Under the pieces are notes generated by a model, which did not search any database, was not told the DNA's origin, and worked only from the letters and a program-made list of their open reading frames with translations. From NCBI GenBank assembly GCA_963556695.1, contig CAUWAG010000010.1:6262001-6326000 (forward strand): a stretch of 64,000 bases of DNA, given 5' to 3'. Origin of the DNA: Anthostomella pinea. Lineage: Eukaryota > Ascomycota > Sordariomycetes > Xylariales > Xylariaceae. Positions 44,823-56,523 of the stretch are shown here, one piece after another. Made by a program: the position numbers and the translations under genes. The first letter of the stretch is position 1; every line of letters starts with the position of its first letter.

Positions 44823-45578
44823 TCATGGTCGCAGGATCAATGCACCGCAAATGTCGAAGAACAGAGCTGCCGGAAGGACAAAGCCCAGACCCCAGCATGC
44901 TACCAAAATGCCGATCAAAGCCCACGGAAGGAGAAAGCCATCTCCTTCCCGAAGAGCGACGATGACAGCTGCAACGAATGACAGCAACCCTAGAAAAAGC
45001 GTGAGGGCTACTTTGCGCCACCTCCTATCGAAAAGTTGTTTGGTAATAGCCCCTATCGGAAGGACGTCGTCGGGGTGCGGAACCAGTAAGTTACTGCGTG
45101 CGTTCTAGTTTCTGTGTTAAGGACCGCCATCTTGAACGTCTGCCAACGAGTCTGTTTGCTCCTCACAAACTACGATCCGGCACGGCGCCACAGCTGGCCA
45201 CCGTGGTACAAAAGGAGGCCAATGTTGGGGAGATGACTGGGCAATTCCTCCTCCACATCGTTCGACTACAGAGGTTCTTTGCACAACACAGAAAGCGTGA
45301 CCGTCAAACCATTCCTTTAAATTCCACACTCATTCCCAAGAGAGTTCGAGATAACGATGCCGCGATCTGGAGAGTTGAACCGAGGGCCTGGTCCGTCTGG
45401 TTGGAAGTTCCCTCCACGTCGCCAGACTCTCCATACGTGGCCGGAGTACTGACCGAAGTCCCGAGGGCGTACGGCGAGAAAACCCAAACCCGACCTGTAC
45501 CAAAAGCGAGTCTGCCAACTCCTTCGAACACCATTGCACCGTTGCAGACCCAGCCCTCGGACCACCAGGATCCAACAT
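44823..45578 (-). pseudogene. 5'-truncated gene for a membrane protein of unknown function
   Basis: Three exons can be joined in phase: one reaching 45310, then 45265-45174 and 45093-44823. The first part reads like an extracytoplasmic domain (GSWWSEGWVCNGAMVFEGVG, RVWVFSPYALG). The second contains ELPSHLPNIGLLLYHGGQLW. The last contains PHPDDVLPIGAITKQLFDRR followed by three hydrophobic helices and ends CGALILRP. The splice sites are good, so this was a real gene. Its upstream frame runs into a stop inside the neighbouring 4-TM gene and has no start codon, so the 5' part seems lost. A missed distant first exon is the alternative. The family is not known to me. Confidence 0.45.
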
Positions 45579-46142
45579 TTACGCAACCACCCGCATCGCC
45601 GACAAGACGGCAGTCGCAAAACACAAGAACGCAGGCAAATCAGCCGTGACAACCCTGAGCAGATGCATCCCGATCCACCTTCTCATACTCCCAGTCGGAT
45701 CGCCCCCCTCTTCCTTCCCCTTCCTAATAGCCTTCAGCAACCTTAGCGCCCTCGGCGCATACCCAAAATGCGCCGTCGTAAACACCAAGCCCGCCCAATA
45801 CCACTTCGCAGCCCCAACCGCGGCACTCGTGTCGCGCGAGGTGAGCAGATTCGCGATCGCGGCACCGAGACTAAAGGGAAAGGAGCTGAAGAGCACGAGC
45901 GAGCCCATGGGTCCCCAGACCCGGAACCAGCGCGGGAGAAGCGCGTCGGCGTCGGTGCGGTAGGCGGCGGGGAGCCAGGCGGAGAGGAACATGTATTCGT
46001 CGGCGGCCCACATGAGGTTCACGGTGGAGGAGATGAGGGGGGCGAGGCGGAGGAGGCTGAAGGGCAGGAGATGGGGGAGGCCGATGGCTAGGAGGGCGAT
46101 GCCGCTGGTGAGGATGAGGAGTTGTCTTGCGAGGGAAGACAT
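45579..46142 (-). CDS. Four-helix integral membrane protein (187 aa)
   Basis: The chosen start is the ATG at 46142 (MSSLARQLLILTSG), directly before the first hydrophobic helix; the frame is open further upstream through a His-repeat but that is the 5' leader. Four membrane segments are visible: LLILTSGIALLAIGLPHLLP, the region around MGSLVLFSSFPFSLGAAIA, WYWAGLVFTTAHFGYA and DLPAFLCFATAVLSAM. It resembles small fungal integral membrane proteins near the DUF1772 type. Function unknown. It lies immediately upstream of the truncated membrane-protein gene on the same strand. Confidence 0.7.
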   Translation of the reverse strand: MSSLARQLLILTSGIALLAIGLPHLLPFSLLRLAPLISSTVNLMWAADEYMFLSAWLPAAYRTDADALLPRWFRVWGPMGSLVLFSSFPFSLGAAIANLLTSRDTSAAVGAAKWYWAGLVFTTAHFGYAPRALRLLKAIRKGKEEGGDPTGSMRRWIGMHLLRVVTADLPAFLCFATAVLSAMRVVA

Positions 46143-46220
46143 GCTTAGTGTCTGTTTGGTTGGTGTTGTGGGTTGAACTTGCTTTCGGATGAACTTGGCT
46201 GTCTGTGTGTCTATGCTCTG

Positions 46221-46227
46221 ATGATGT

Positions 46228-46261
<34 letters not shown>

Positions 46262-46262
46262 T
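46221..46262 (+). repeat. (ATG/CAT)n microsatellite
   Basis: About 13 near-perfect trinucleotide units lie 80 bp upstream of the 4-TM gene start, in its likely 5' leader. On the minus strand they read as a run of His codons in an open frame. Confidence 0.9.
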
Positions 46263-47386
46263 GAAGTCGATCAGAAAGTTGGAAGCTTGGGATCGGACTT
46301 GAGGAAAATCGGGCACGAGGAAGGCCTTTTCTTGCAAACGAGTCACAACAAAGACGCAAGGAGGTTGAAGGATGAGCTTCACCTCCTTGCATGATGCTCC
46401 TGCTGCCAACAAGGACTTGTGTAACCAGTTTAACTGCAAGGGTTAGCGAATTCAGCCGCACCAACCAGGAAACTTCCCCGGCCGAAGCTGACAGAGGCTC
46501 CAGCAAGTTACTATGTTAAAAATAGAGTTCCGTTAGATGCAATTGACGGTCTGAGCTTTGCTGAGGTAATGCCTATATGCCCTTGCCTCTAAGACCCCCT
46601 GACAAAGCCATCCCAAAAGGGGTTGATCTCAATTCACATGAGGCTACCGTGAGATGTACGCTGATGAAATGCGACAAAGCACCACCTGCGTACTATCACT
46701 TCCTACCCCCCTGATCTTCCTGATGAGTGATGGTAACCGAGTACTTTCTAGCACAGGTAAAATTCAGTCCAAAAATCAGAATCATACGAACTAAGGTCAA
46801 TTACTTGTATTGCGCTTGAGGTCATCACACCTGAGCTTGGTCAGAAGAGGCAGGAGAGATCGGGAATACAGAAGCGATATGCCTCGTGGCGTTGGAACAT
46901 AAGTGAGAGAGGTGTCAGGTCCGAGAGCGGCCGTACAAGAATTGAGCTCGTGACATCCTTACGAATGAAACATGGACCAGTTTTTGCTCTTGAAATCATG
47001 ATCAACTTGCTGTCCAGTCTCTGAACATGGCTATAGGTCAAGCTAGAACCGGTCGCGTGTTCTCAACACGCGCGATGACTTCATAGTCCGACTCCCTTAG
47101 CTTGACGTCGGTTATCAAACAGTGAACCAACATTTATCCCTCTGTAGCATAGAGCTGATGAAGTGGGTACAGCTGTGCAAAGTCATCATGTGAAGGGTTC
47201 ATAGGAGCATAGGTGCCGGATCAAAGACCTTTCCTCTTGACCTCACTGGCTGCTCCCTCTGCCTGATCCACGATCTGGCTGTTACAGGTTTGCTGCAACC
47301 AACCAATGCGTCCCTTGCGTCTCATACTGCGCTCACAAAACGGGGGGCAAGATACTTCTACGCGTATCCCAGAAGTCACACAAAAC
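46263..47386. other. Intergenic, no gene seen
   Basis: About 1.1 kb between two minus-strand genes, holding the promoter of the 4-TM gene and the 3' UTR of the metallophosphoesterase. No protein-like frame. Confidence 0.5.
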
Positions 47387-48634
47387 TCACGATGGACAAG
47401 GGAAGTCATCTTCCCAGACGGGCAAGTCCAGATCGACGACGATGGGCTTGTTGAGTCTGCGCGGTCCCGAGTGAGGGTATCCGGTCGACTGGATGGCGCA
47501 GTTGACGATACACGTCTCCTTCCGACCCAGCCGCCCGGCCAACGCCGCCTGATCGCTGCGCGCAGACTCCGGGCTCCCGCTAAGGCCCCGAGTACCAATG
47601 CCGGGACTCACCCCTTTGTCCCCACCGCATTCCATCCCGGTAGCATGCGAGGTCCAAGATGTCTGTGGTGTGTCTGCTGGTGCTCTGTGGCCATCGTTTT
47701 CTAAAGGCCTCCCGCCCTTAGCCGTCAGGTCGGCCAAACTGTTCTTGTTGTTGCCTTCTCCAGGGTCTAGCCATTCAAATACGTCGCTTAGCTCTTTGTA
47801 TTTGACTGACTTGCTGTCGAGATCCCATCGTACGCGCTCAACGCCTCTCGCCTCGTGAATGTGTCCGCAAAGCGCGAGTCGAGGGCGCACCCGCCACATG
47901 GCTTGCCTTAGACTCTCGCAGCCCGCAGCCGCTCGGTTTTTGGCCTCGTCCGTGTGTGTATGTGCTGGGCCATGAGTGACCAGTATGTCAGTGTCGAGTG
48001 GTATGTCCTTCCAGATCTCATCACCAGCGGATCCCTTTCGACTGTATTGGAAAGCCCATTGGCCGTACTCGGGAGTATAGGGCGACCCGAAAACGGAGAA
48101 CGTGGTGTGCGGACCGGACGGGGAGGCAAGCTTGATCGTTCGGCTCCCGTGAAGGAGGTAAGTCAGGGAGTTGGACTTGGTGAACAGGTCCTGGCAGTTG
48201 ATGGGATTCTGCGGTGCGTTGTTGTGGAAGTAGGCGCCGAATTGCTCGTAGAAGGCGGTGTCGAGGGTGAGGTCGTGATTCCCCGCGATAACAAGCTTGC
48301 ACTCGAAGTCGGCTTTCTCAAGCCACCGGACTTGTTTGGAGAGCTCGCTGAAGCTGCCCTGGTTCGTCAGATCTCCGCAGTGGATGAGCACGTCGCCTTT
48401 TGGTAGCTTGACTGTGCAGTTGTGGGTGTCTGAGATGCAGACAAAGCGAGTCCGTCGTGTCTGTTGCGGTACAGCCGACGGTGGTATGGCTGGGACGCCC
48501 GCAGTTGTGTCAGCTTCTAAGCCTCGCGGCTGAGCGACCACGAGAGGAGCGCTCGACGGAACCCCTTGGGAAGATGGCAGTCTGGCGAGGTGACAGTCGC
48601 CGGAATGCCGGAAAACTAGACTCCGGGAATGCAT
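47387..48634 (-). CDS. Calcineurin-like metallophosphoesterase (415 aa)
   Basis: Single exon, with the start at MHSRSLVFRH (48634). The frame is open for another 88 codons upstream, but that part is low-quality and probably 5' leader. All metal-binding motifs are present in order: SDTHN (about 68-72), GDLTN (87-91), GNHD (118-121), THGPAH (220-225) and GHIHEARG (257-264). This arrangement matches the UPF0046/MPPED-like group of fungal metallophosphoesterases. Such enzymes use a di-metal centre to hydrolyse phosphoesters; the physiological substrate is unknown. After about residue 300 the protein is polar and low-complexity, ending VVDLDLPVWEDDFPCPS. It could be cytosolic, as no signal peptide is seen. 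Confidence 0.88.
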   Translation of the reverse strand: MHSRSLVFRHSGDCHLARLPSSQGVPSSAPLVVAQPRGLEADTTAGVPAIPPSAVPQQTRRTRFVCISDTHNCTVKLPKGDVLIHCGDLTNQGSFSELSKQVRWLEKADFECKLVIAGNHDLTLDTAFYEQFGAYFHNNAPQNPINCQDLFTKSNSLTYLLHGSRTIKLASPSGPHTTFSVFGSPYTPEYGQWAFQYSRKGSAGDEIWKDIPLDTDILVTHGPAHTHTDEAKNRAAAGCESLRQAMWRVRPRLALCGHIHEARGVERVRWDLDSKSVKYKELSDVFEWLDPGEGNNKNSLADLTAKGGRPLENDGHRAPADTPQTSWTSHATGMECGGDKGVSPGIGTRGLSGSPESARSDQAALAGRLGRKETCIVNCAIQSTGYPHSGPRRLNKPIVVDLDLPVWEDDFPCPS

Positions 48635-50709
48635 GAATGTGTACCGAAGGAAGTGTATGGCGTCGGTAGTGATACTAGATGCAAGGAAGTTTGCTGATGA
48701 AGGATAGAGGTTGGACACAGGTGGTTTGGCCAGCAAACATGACGTAGGAAGATGCTCACCAACTTGAAGTGAATGTCTACCGGGTGATACAGATACAGTA
48801 CCTTTCCTACCTGAACCCAACAGGGAATGGAGAATGCAACGGCACAAACACCTCAGCCAAGCGGCTTGAGAATAGGGTGCGTCGGCGCCATTTTCCAAGA
48901 AACTACATGTACATTAGGGAAAATGTGTTTGCTTCACCAAAAACTGCTTGTATGGAGCAAGATGAAGGAAGTCGAGGAGGTGATGTGGTGTGGTGATACG
49001 CATACAGTACCCGAGAGAAGTAAACACCGTGTTTCACATGTGACAGCTCTGGCAAGGCCACAGTGTTTTGGTCGGGTCCATACAGTACATAAAGGTATGT
49101 AGCTCATGTACCCCGCTCCCTGTCCCACCTCCCACCGGCACCGGCAGCCCTGCGCATCCGATGCGACCTTATCTCATCCTGCAGGTATCTAAACAAGAAA
49201 AGAAATGCCATCTCAACGGTCCGGGTCCTCCATCTGAATGAATTCAGGGGTTGTCCGAGCTCAACTGCCCCCCTCTTGTGATGTTGTTTGGATGACATGC
49301 ATGGATGCTTCATGCAAACATTGAATAGTTAGATCAACGTAGACAGAAGGTGATTGTTCAGATGATTCATTGTCGTGAGGAGACAAAGTTCTGGCCTAGG
49401 TGAGCAGAGACAATTTCCTTGAACCTTTATCGATGCTACCATCCGGGCGAGGCTATTGGCTGGACACTCTGACAGTGTAGCATCCGCAGATCATTTGGAG
49501 CACCCTGGAATACCTTAGGCAGTCTTGATCCGATAATCCATCCTCAACTGCCTCAGTGCTTTATTCCAGAACCATTATTGCACTTACAACTTTTGGAGGT
49601 TTATTACACAGACAGCTGGACAGAGTGGTCAAGATTGTGGCTGCTGGTCGAGACTCAAAGAAGGCGACGCTATCGGACATGCCGGGTAAATTTGCAGGGG
49701 TCACCAGAGCCCCGAGCTGGGCCCAACCCGGGAAACTGTAATGAGGCATTGACGGGGTGGAAGAGGTTCTATGTTGTTGATGCAAGTTTGCAACGGTGAA
49801 ATGTGATATGGAAGGGCATCGGATGCAATTGATTGCTGAATGTGCTGAATGGACTTGACGGTTCCAGAGGTAAGTAATAAAAGAAAGAGTCTGGTTGGCT
49901 GTGGGCATGTGATCTGGTGGATGGATGGATGGATGGATGGACGGCAGCCGCGTGCAGCGCGTGCAGAACGATGAGCGAGTTATGGGACAATGGCCGACTG
50001 GATTCCCGACTGCCCCGCTGGACGCGATTGGACGAGGGCCAAGCAACCAATATACTTCATGTCTGGTACCGGTAGGAACATAATGTGATTGCGAGTGCAA
50101 GACCCCTGGACACAATATTTGCTACTTTTCCAACCGCACTCGCATCGCACTCCTTACCTTCATGTTATTACCACTCACCTGTTGATCTGCTGCAGTTCCA
50201 ATAGAAGGGATCACCATTGGAAGTCGAGGCAGCGCAGGAACCACCAGGGTGTCAGGGTGTGCCAGTCGCATTGAGTGTTCACCATCATCACCCGCTCCTC
50301 ATCACTCATCAAAGCTTCTACGATTGTCTCAGCCAGCGCGGCCCGTAGTCTTCCACTACCGGCACGCTAAGACACCACCAACCGTCAGAAACAACCGCCT
50401 AAAACACCACTTTAAGGACCTCTCGAACACCCCGACCCCCCGTCATCATTTACTTCTGTCTGTCGGCATATGCTCCAACCTAGAACTTAGAACTGTCGGG
50501 CTCGGCCACCACATCGACAGCCGCCGGCGACTGTTCACCCTCTTCTTCGAAAACCACTCAACCAACCCAACCAACCCAAGCCGACCGACGCTCCTCTCCC
50601 CAGCCTCGACCTTTTCTCCATCTTGGTACTGCACCACAACACAATCCGTTCGGTATCAGCTGCCTGAGCCCGACGAGCACGCGGTCACCCGTGGCCTCGG
50701 CTCATACAG
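48635..50709. other. Divergent intergenic region, no gene that can be supported
   Basis: Two kilobases between the metallophosphoesterase and teaR, which point away from each other. A minus-strand frame (about 49749-49561, MPHYSFPGWAQLG...) has reasonable composition and a GTAAGT donor, and could be a small first exon, but no second exon is evident. The 50130-50709 stretch is CT-rich, as expected for the teaR promoter and leader. Confidence 0.45.
49917..49940 (+). repeat. (GATG)n microsatellite
   Basis: About six tetranucleotide units (GGAT/GATG) in intergenic DNA. Confidence 0.9.
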
Positions 50710-52413
50710 ATGCCAGCCATGGCAGCGGCCTCGGGTACCACGACACTCCCTCCGACGAGCAGCGCACAGGGAGAATACGCGGGGTGGAAATATGCGTCGT
50801 CTGGGCATCCTGAGGTGAGTTCTTGCTCTAGTCCCACCACTTCTCCGCACCGCTTGCAACCGGTAACCAGTTTGTCTGCCGAACCTGGAAACCTGTCGAC
50901 CCGATCTCAACTGACGTATTATGCGCGCTCCTTCGTAGGACCACATGCAGCACAAATCTTGGGGTCACGAGGCCAGTGCCTCTGCTTCTTCGAAAAACGC
51001 ATTTGCAACGCACAATGGGGACACTAACCACGACCCATACGCCGCGGATGGCTATCCGGCTACAAGAGGTACGATCGACCCGTCAGCGAGTCTTGACCAA
51101 CACACTCTTCACATATTCACCGCGGGGCGTAGACCCGTGTCGTATTGGAATTAACTTCTCACGTTTCTATAGCGTCACGCAGTAATAGCTGGACTACCGT
51201 CTCCGAACACAAGCGACCGCACCGCGAAGGCTCTCCTATGGTATATGACGATGAAAACTCGAAATGGATTCACAGGGACAAACTTGCCAAGATAGAGAGT
51301 CAGGAACTACAAGCAGCCGGTATAATATTGCCCAAGCCAAGGGCTCAAAGCAGGCCGAGGCGGGAGCGCAGTCCGGACAAGATGAATGGGAATCGGCGGG
51401 GCACAGACGCTTCGGATCAGCAATCGATACCGAGACCTCGGAAGGACACAGATTTAGGGGCTGACAAAACGACTGACTTCGAAAGTCCGAGCTGGGATCT
51501 CCGGCTTCCTGAAGAAATTGCGGAGGATCCTAGCGACTACTGGGTATCGAACGACTCTGGAAAGAAATCACGCATCCCGGTGGCTAAACTCAGTCCCGCG
51601 CCGATTCCTGTCGACTTTCTCGATCGAGATGCCCCTGCTTTGCGACGGCCAAGCTTCCACCATCTGGATGGTGATAATACGACATCGTTGCCGAAGGCAC
51701 GGTCCCGAAGCGGCAGTGCGAATGCTCTAGACATGCCCAAGCTTCAACCAGGAAAACGCGCCGTCACTGAGGGGTCCCCCAAGAAAGGAATCACGACGAC
51801 AGCCCGCAAGGCTTCGGCGCCCGCGAAGTCAGCAACGCAGGCTCGACCGAGGACGCGAAACGGCCCTACGCAGCGAAGTGGCTCCACAGCACGGCCGACG
51901 ACTCGATCCGGCGAATTATCACCCAAAGCTCCTGAGGGTGAACCGCCGTGGATGATCTCGGCGTACAAACCCGACCCACGCTTGCCTCCAGATCAGCAAC
52001 TTCTTCCTACGGTTGCGAAGAGGTTACAACAAGAAAAGTGGGAGCAGGAAGGCACATTTGGAAGTGTGTACGACAAGGAGTTCCGTCCTTTGAACGACGA
52101 AGCCTTTGCGAAGCCGCCCGAGCTGGAAAAGCCGCGCAGCTCTGAAGAGCCACAAAACGAGTGGCCCTTACGGCCGGATGTGATACGGCCGGATGCGAGA
52201 ACCACAAGTATGAGCCGCCCGGGGACAAGCTCCTACTCGACCATGCCTAAGATCCAAGACAAGCCGGTTACAAGTCCCCTCGGCAGCCCCATGTCCTTAC
52301 AGCAACCGCAATTCCAAGCACCTCAGATCACCAGGGTCCAAGAGCCTCCGAAGCAACCACAACCTCAGGAAAAACCCCAAAAGGCGGGCTGCGGATGCTG
52401 CATCATGATGTGA
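50710..52413 (+). CDS. teaR: TeaR-like prenylated cell-end marker receptor (491 aa)
   Basis: Exons 50710-50814, 50939-51068 and 51173-52413 join exactly. The protein starts with a short region (EYAGWKYASSGHPE), then NAFATHNGDTNHDPYAADGY. A long basic, Ser/Pro-rich disordered middle follows. A more conserved block near the C-terminal third contains PWMISAYKPDPRLPPDQQLL, KEWEQEG-like sequence and EFRPLN. The last residues are GCGCCIMM, a CaaX box (C-I-M-M) predicted to be farnesylated. This layout matches Aspergillus TeaR, the membrane receptor that anchors the TeaA microtubule-delivered polarity marker at hyphal tips (counterpart of fission yeast Mod5). The assignment rests on the conserved blocks and CaaX end. 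Confidence 0.82.
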
Positions 52414-53930
52414 TGAGCCTCATACCACCACAAGCCTGGCAATGGTTCCGAAGCCCACAGAACCCCACAGGATATACAAACCAACCGAACGACGTTACGA
52501 CTTTCCTACGTTTTGATTACATGCAGCGCTGTCTTCTCCGATCAATATTCCATCCACACTGCACCACTTCTCCTTGCGTGTGCCTATTAACCTTCAACTC
52601 CAAGTACATATTACCACCCAAACGAGTGCACACACCTATGGGCACTTTCAAAGGCATTAATGTCTACGTTATTCCCATAGAAAGGTCTAGACTGCAAAGC
52701 ACCTGCCAGATTTCATCGTGGGCATGCTTTTCGAGGCTTTCGGAAGGGTATCGGCGTTCACGGGTTGGACAGAGCGACGCAGATTAGCAGAGCGTCCCAT
52801 ATCTTCACGGAACTACAACATGTTGCCTGGCCGACGGCATCAATCGCTGTATAATCCTCACTTTTGCCTTCTTCCCTTGTCGTTTTTGTTTTAGTGTTGC
52901 TCCTAGGCAACGAGAGTGTTTCCACCTTCACCTCCGCGTGGAGAATATGTGAGACTGTGGTTTGGGAACGAGAAATAACCAAGAGATGGCAGAGTCTGGT
53001 GAATTCCACGCCAGAAGAGAGGACTGTGAGGAGAATGCAGAAGGGAGGAAGAAGCAAACCGCGGGGTCGGCCCGTCGGCTAGGTGATTTCCAGATACCCC
53101 TCCTGGCTGGCGCGACATCAACCACTCCGTAACTTGGACTGATGACGTGGGCCTCGAGATGCTTGTTTCGCGATTACATCTTGACGATGGCCCGGAACCA
53201 GCGTCCGTCCAGTCCGGTCTGGCATTGCCGCATTCGGCCTCGCATCGCCTTCGCTAGATCGTTTATGCCTCTTGGACTTGAGGCTCATCTGTGAAGGAGG
53301 GCTTCCTCCATTATTAAGGCTCCTGTATAACTGAGGGTTGCTCCGTGATCGAGGGCTCCTCAGTGATTGAAGGCTGCTGTGAAAGAACATGGTCGCCTGC
53401 GGACGTGGTGGGCGTGTCGACAGCTTGCTCGTCCGCACGGCGGCGTGGAAGAGGTCGAACACGAATCACATGGTCGTCTTTTCAATGGTCTTGAAGAGCA
53501 GCTGGGCATCTGCCTCTGTGTTCTGCGCTTCGGGGGGGCGCGACTTGCTTCTTCTGCATCTTTTTCATCCGAGCCCTGCCGACGACGGGGCTCGGGTCTT
53601 CCCCTGCCGACGACGGGGCTCGGGTCTTCCCATGCCACTTCGCGGAAGTCACGGTGGCGGCCAACGTCAATGAAGACTCGCTTCGGGATTCTCTCGGGTG
53701 CGGCCATCTCCCAGTCGCGCTTACCGGCAGCAGGCCGAGCAAAGCAGCTGGAGAGGTAGGAGGACCAGTGGGTAAGCAGGTAAGGTAGGGGTCCACGTAG
53801 AAGGAAGTGGACTTGAAGTGGACGGAATGATCTACTTAACAGCGCTTCTTTACCACCATGCCCACTACCGTTACGAGAAATACTCTAGCTATCTTGTCGA
53901 TAACAATGAAACCTCCCGAGGCCCGTCTCA
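52414..53930. other. Intergenic with an unresolved minus-strand frame
   Basis: The first kilobase is the teaR 3' flank. At 53118-53707 two overlapping minus-strand frames have protein-like parts (MAAPERIPKRVFIDVGRHRD...; FDLFHAAVRTSKLSTRPPRP), which may be one small spliced or decayed gene. A repeated PSITE(E/Q)P motif occurs in a third frame nearby. I cannot settle a model. Confidence 0.35.
53576..53631 (+). repeat. Tandem duplication, 2 x 28 bp
   Basis: Two adjacent units 'ctgccgacgacggggctcgg...' differ at one base near the end. The duplication lies within an open minus-strand frame, where it doubles a WEDPSPVVGR-like/EPRRRQG segment out of phase (28 is not a multiple of 3). Confidence 0.9.
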
Positions 53931-55796
53931 CTATAGCCCGGACCTAGATTCCTCCCTAACAGGCCCCTTAAAGTGAACCTTGGCACGCGCGGCATACCAC
54001 ACAATGGTAAAAAGAACCACGGAACCGAACACCAAAACGCTCCAATTGAACTCATCTGCGGTGGGGTTCTTCGTCTGAGGCCAGAAAGACCAAAATAGAA
54101 CGAATGCGCAATATACAATAGCGAATGCGTTGTTAGCCACCCAAAACGGTCCAGTAAGTCTCCAAGGCCCCCAATTGAGACCATAAACATCCCTTTGATC
54201 TTCTGGTTTCGTTGCGTAGGGCCGAAAAAACCCAGTGCAACGCCTCCAGAGAGCTAAGCTGCAAGTGAGAAGGTAGGATGAGTACAATGCGACAACGATG
54301 AGTGACAGTAACGCATTCAATGCAACGGCGGAGCCGAGTACGATCAAAGAGAGGAGGACCGTGATGCCCAAGGAGACAAATATTGCGAACAGTGGTAGCG
54401 AAGAGCTCCGAGTAAGCTGTGCCAAATTAGGTGGTCAGCATAGATGCATATGGTTGTGGACTGGTATGCTGACCTTGACCAAATGCCCACTAAAAGGCAA
54501 CCCCCTATCGTGCAAACGACCAAATCATTCGGGATGAGGTGGCATAAACCCGAATACTGCTGGCGAGTGCTAGTATAGGGATAAGACTGGCCATAACACA
54601 TGCACCTGTGGCTCCTCGTTAGCATGTAGAGGAAAACTTCCGGCCGGAAAGACTTGACATACCTGCAGTAGACCCGACAGCGGATTGGAATACCTGGAGA
54701 AACGGGTAGAACATGGTGTCCGCTGCCGCGACGGCTGCGTCCAAGTCGGTAATGCAGAATAGGAAAGCGATAGCCATAGCGAAAGCCAAAGTCCCGTTGA
54801 TCGAAATCGTATAAAGCAATGCTTTCGGTACGACTGTAGCAGCAGACTGTATTTCTTCGGACATATGAACAGCACAGCCGGCACCAGTTAGTGTGCTGAT
54901 AATAGATGCGAGGCCTACTAAAAAAGTCAACCCGTCCGAGTGCCACCCTCCGTTGTCGTATAACGTGGTAAACACGGCTTCTGCGCTGTTGTGATCTGAG
55001 AAGTACACCAGAGGGACCAATATCCCGAAGAAGCCAACGAGGTGTAAGATCAGGATCAAACCTTCGAACCTGGCCAGAAGTCCGCCGGTGAAATTCAGAG
55101 CGCAAGCAAATGACGCAACAGCCCACAAAGCAACACTGTTTGCCAGGGTTCTGCGACATACGAAGGTCTTGCTAGCACGATGATGCCTTGGAGTGTAGTT
55201 GCCGTCAGGTAACTCGTCGTAATTGCTTGAGCTTCTCACGCGAGGGTTGTAAGCCAGCCGGTAAGGTAGGCGAGGAAGTTCGAGCAGGATTTGGGTGCCA
55301 TGCTGGCAACCCAGTGGTCTATACGAGTAAATAAGTCAGTATTCTCATTGGCGATTGTATCGAGTGACGAAAGCGTACCCGAATAGCTCAATATGAAGTC
55401 TTCGACGGTGCAGTCCAGACGGGGTGACAAGCGAAGGGGGTTTGACGTACATTGTCCGCCAGCAGTCGGTGCTGCGGACGCCAATTCTGCCAGCATAGCA
55501 TACACAGAAGTAGTGCCTACTTAGCTTATTAGTAGCGACCATATCATTGCTGCTGGACCGGCGGTTATGAGGCTTGGAATAGACGATACTAAGATGCCCT
55601 CCTAGGTGTAAAGAGCTGAGTAGGATAGCCTAAGAATAGACATAAATCCAAAGCTGCGGTTCAGCAATGGTCTTTTGCCTAGACGACGAAGGAGTTCATC
55701 ATCGGAGTAAAGATGATCGCGACTGGGATGACTGGGCTAAAATTGGTCCTTATCCGCTATACCAGGAGCGCAAAGTTCAATCCCGTCACTCGACAT
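53931..55796 (-). pseudogene. Amino-acid/GABA-type permease (APC superfamily) pseudogene
   Basis: The reading starts at 55796 (MSSDGIELCAPG) and one frame continues through DDELLRRLGKRPLLNRSFGF, EGILVSSIPSL, AELASAAPTAGGQ and, after a good intron, YHWVASMAPKSCS, the diagnostic N-terminal region of fungal APC permeases. In-frame stops lie at 55739-55737 (TAG), 55604-55602 (TAG, at a Trp normally conserved before EG) and 55523-55521 (TAA). A frameshift separates PWQTVLL from WAVASFACALN near 55130. Further 3', GLILILHLVGFFGILVPL, the YATSSRMIWSFAR motif followed by a small deletion and stop, and a final multi-helix exon ending at 53931 are recognisable. The intact family imports amino acids, GABA or choline at the plasma membrane. 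Multiple lesions, including Trp-to-stop changes, indicate decay, possibly by RIP. Confidence 0.88.
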
Positions 55797-56523
55797 GGTG
55801 ACTTCAAACCATAGGCTCTGACGTGCTGAAGTGACGGATAGGCAGGTCGGACGAGAAAGGGTGCGAAGTTGGTCGTGTGAAGAATACTGAGGCTCTCAAA
55901 AGTGTGTAATGTGCTGGAGGTGGGCTCCCCGAAGATGAAGACAAGCAGTCGCTCCTGTCCTAGTAGTTGCAGAGAGAGTCTCCCATGGGTATCTCAGGCC
56001 TCGCTCTCGGCATCCCTGTGTCCTCCTGCTGGTTCCTCCATTGTTGGTTGATCTGGTCCGGCGCAGGATTGTGAAAGGGCGCAAAAACATCCTGGCCCTT
56101 GGAACAGCAGCACAGGTACCAGGCTGTCACTCGCGGTACACCGCACTCTTACAAGCAGCCACTTGCATATTCTCATCGGGACGTGGGTCTGGGTTCCGGG
56201 ACTTCGGAAGGTGGAGTAAAGCAACTCCCCGAGCCAGAAATGCAGCGCTGGCCCAACAGTGCAAAAAGAGACACTCATACTGCAGGAGGCTGCCAGGAGC
56301 GGCTAACCAGAGCTCTAACCAACCATGATGATACAGCAGATGATAGCATCGGGATTGCATGCTCCACGCCACTCATGCATTACTGCCAACATTGCTCGTG
56401 GTTGCGGCTCAAGTTCACTGAGACAGATTGAAAGGTCATTGTGTCAAGGCTGTGAGATGTCGCTCTCCAGCAGCAGCACCACCAACACGGAGGACATTCC
56501 TCAGCCCTTTGAGATTTGACCAG
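55797..56523. other. Intergenic between permease pseudogene and rhodopsin-domain gene
   Basis: The 5' portion of the rhodopsin-domain gene should lie in the right part (from about 56300), but no first membrane helix can be recognised. The rest shows no gene. Confidence 0.4.

Noticed and set aside
53367..53759. 130-codon plus-strand frame
   Set aside because: It overlaps more protein-like minus-strand frames and has no recognisable features.
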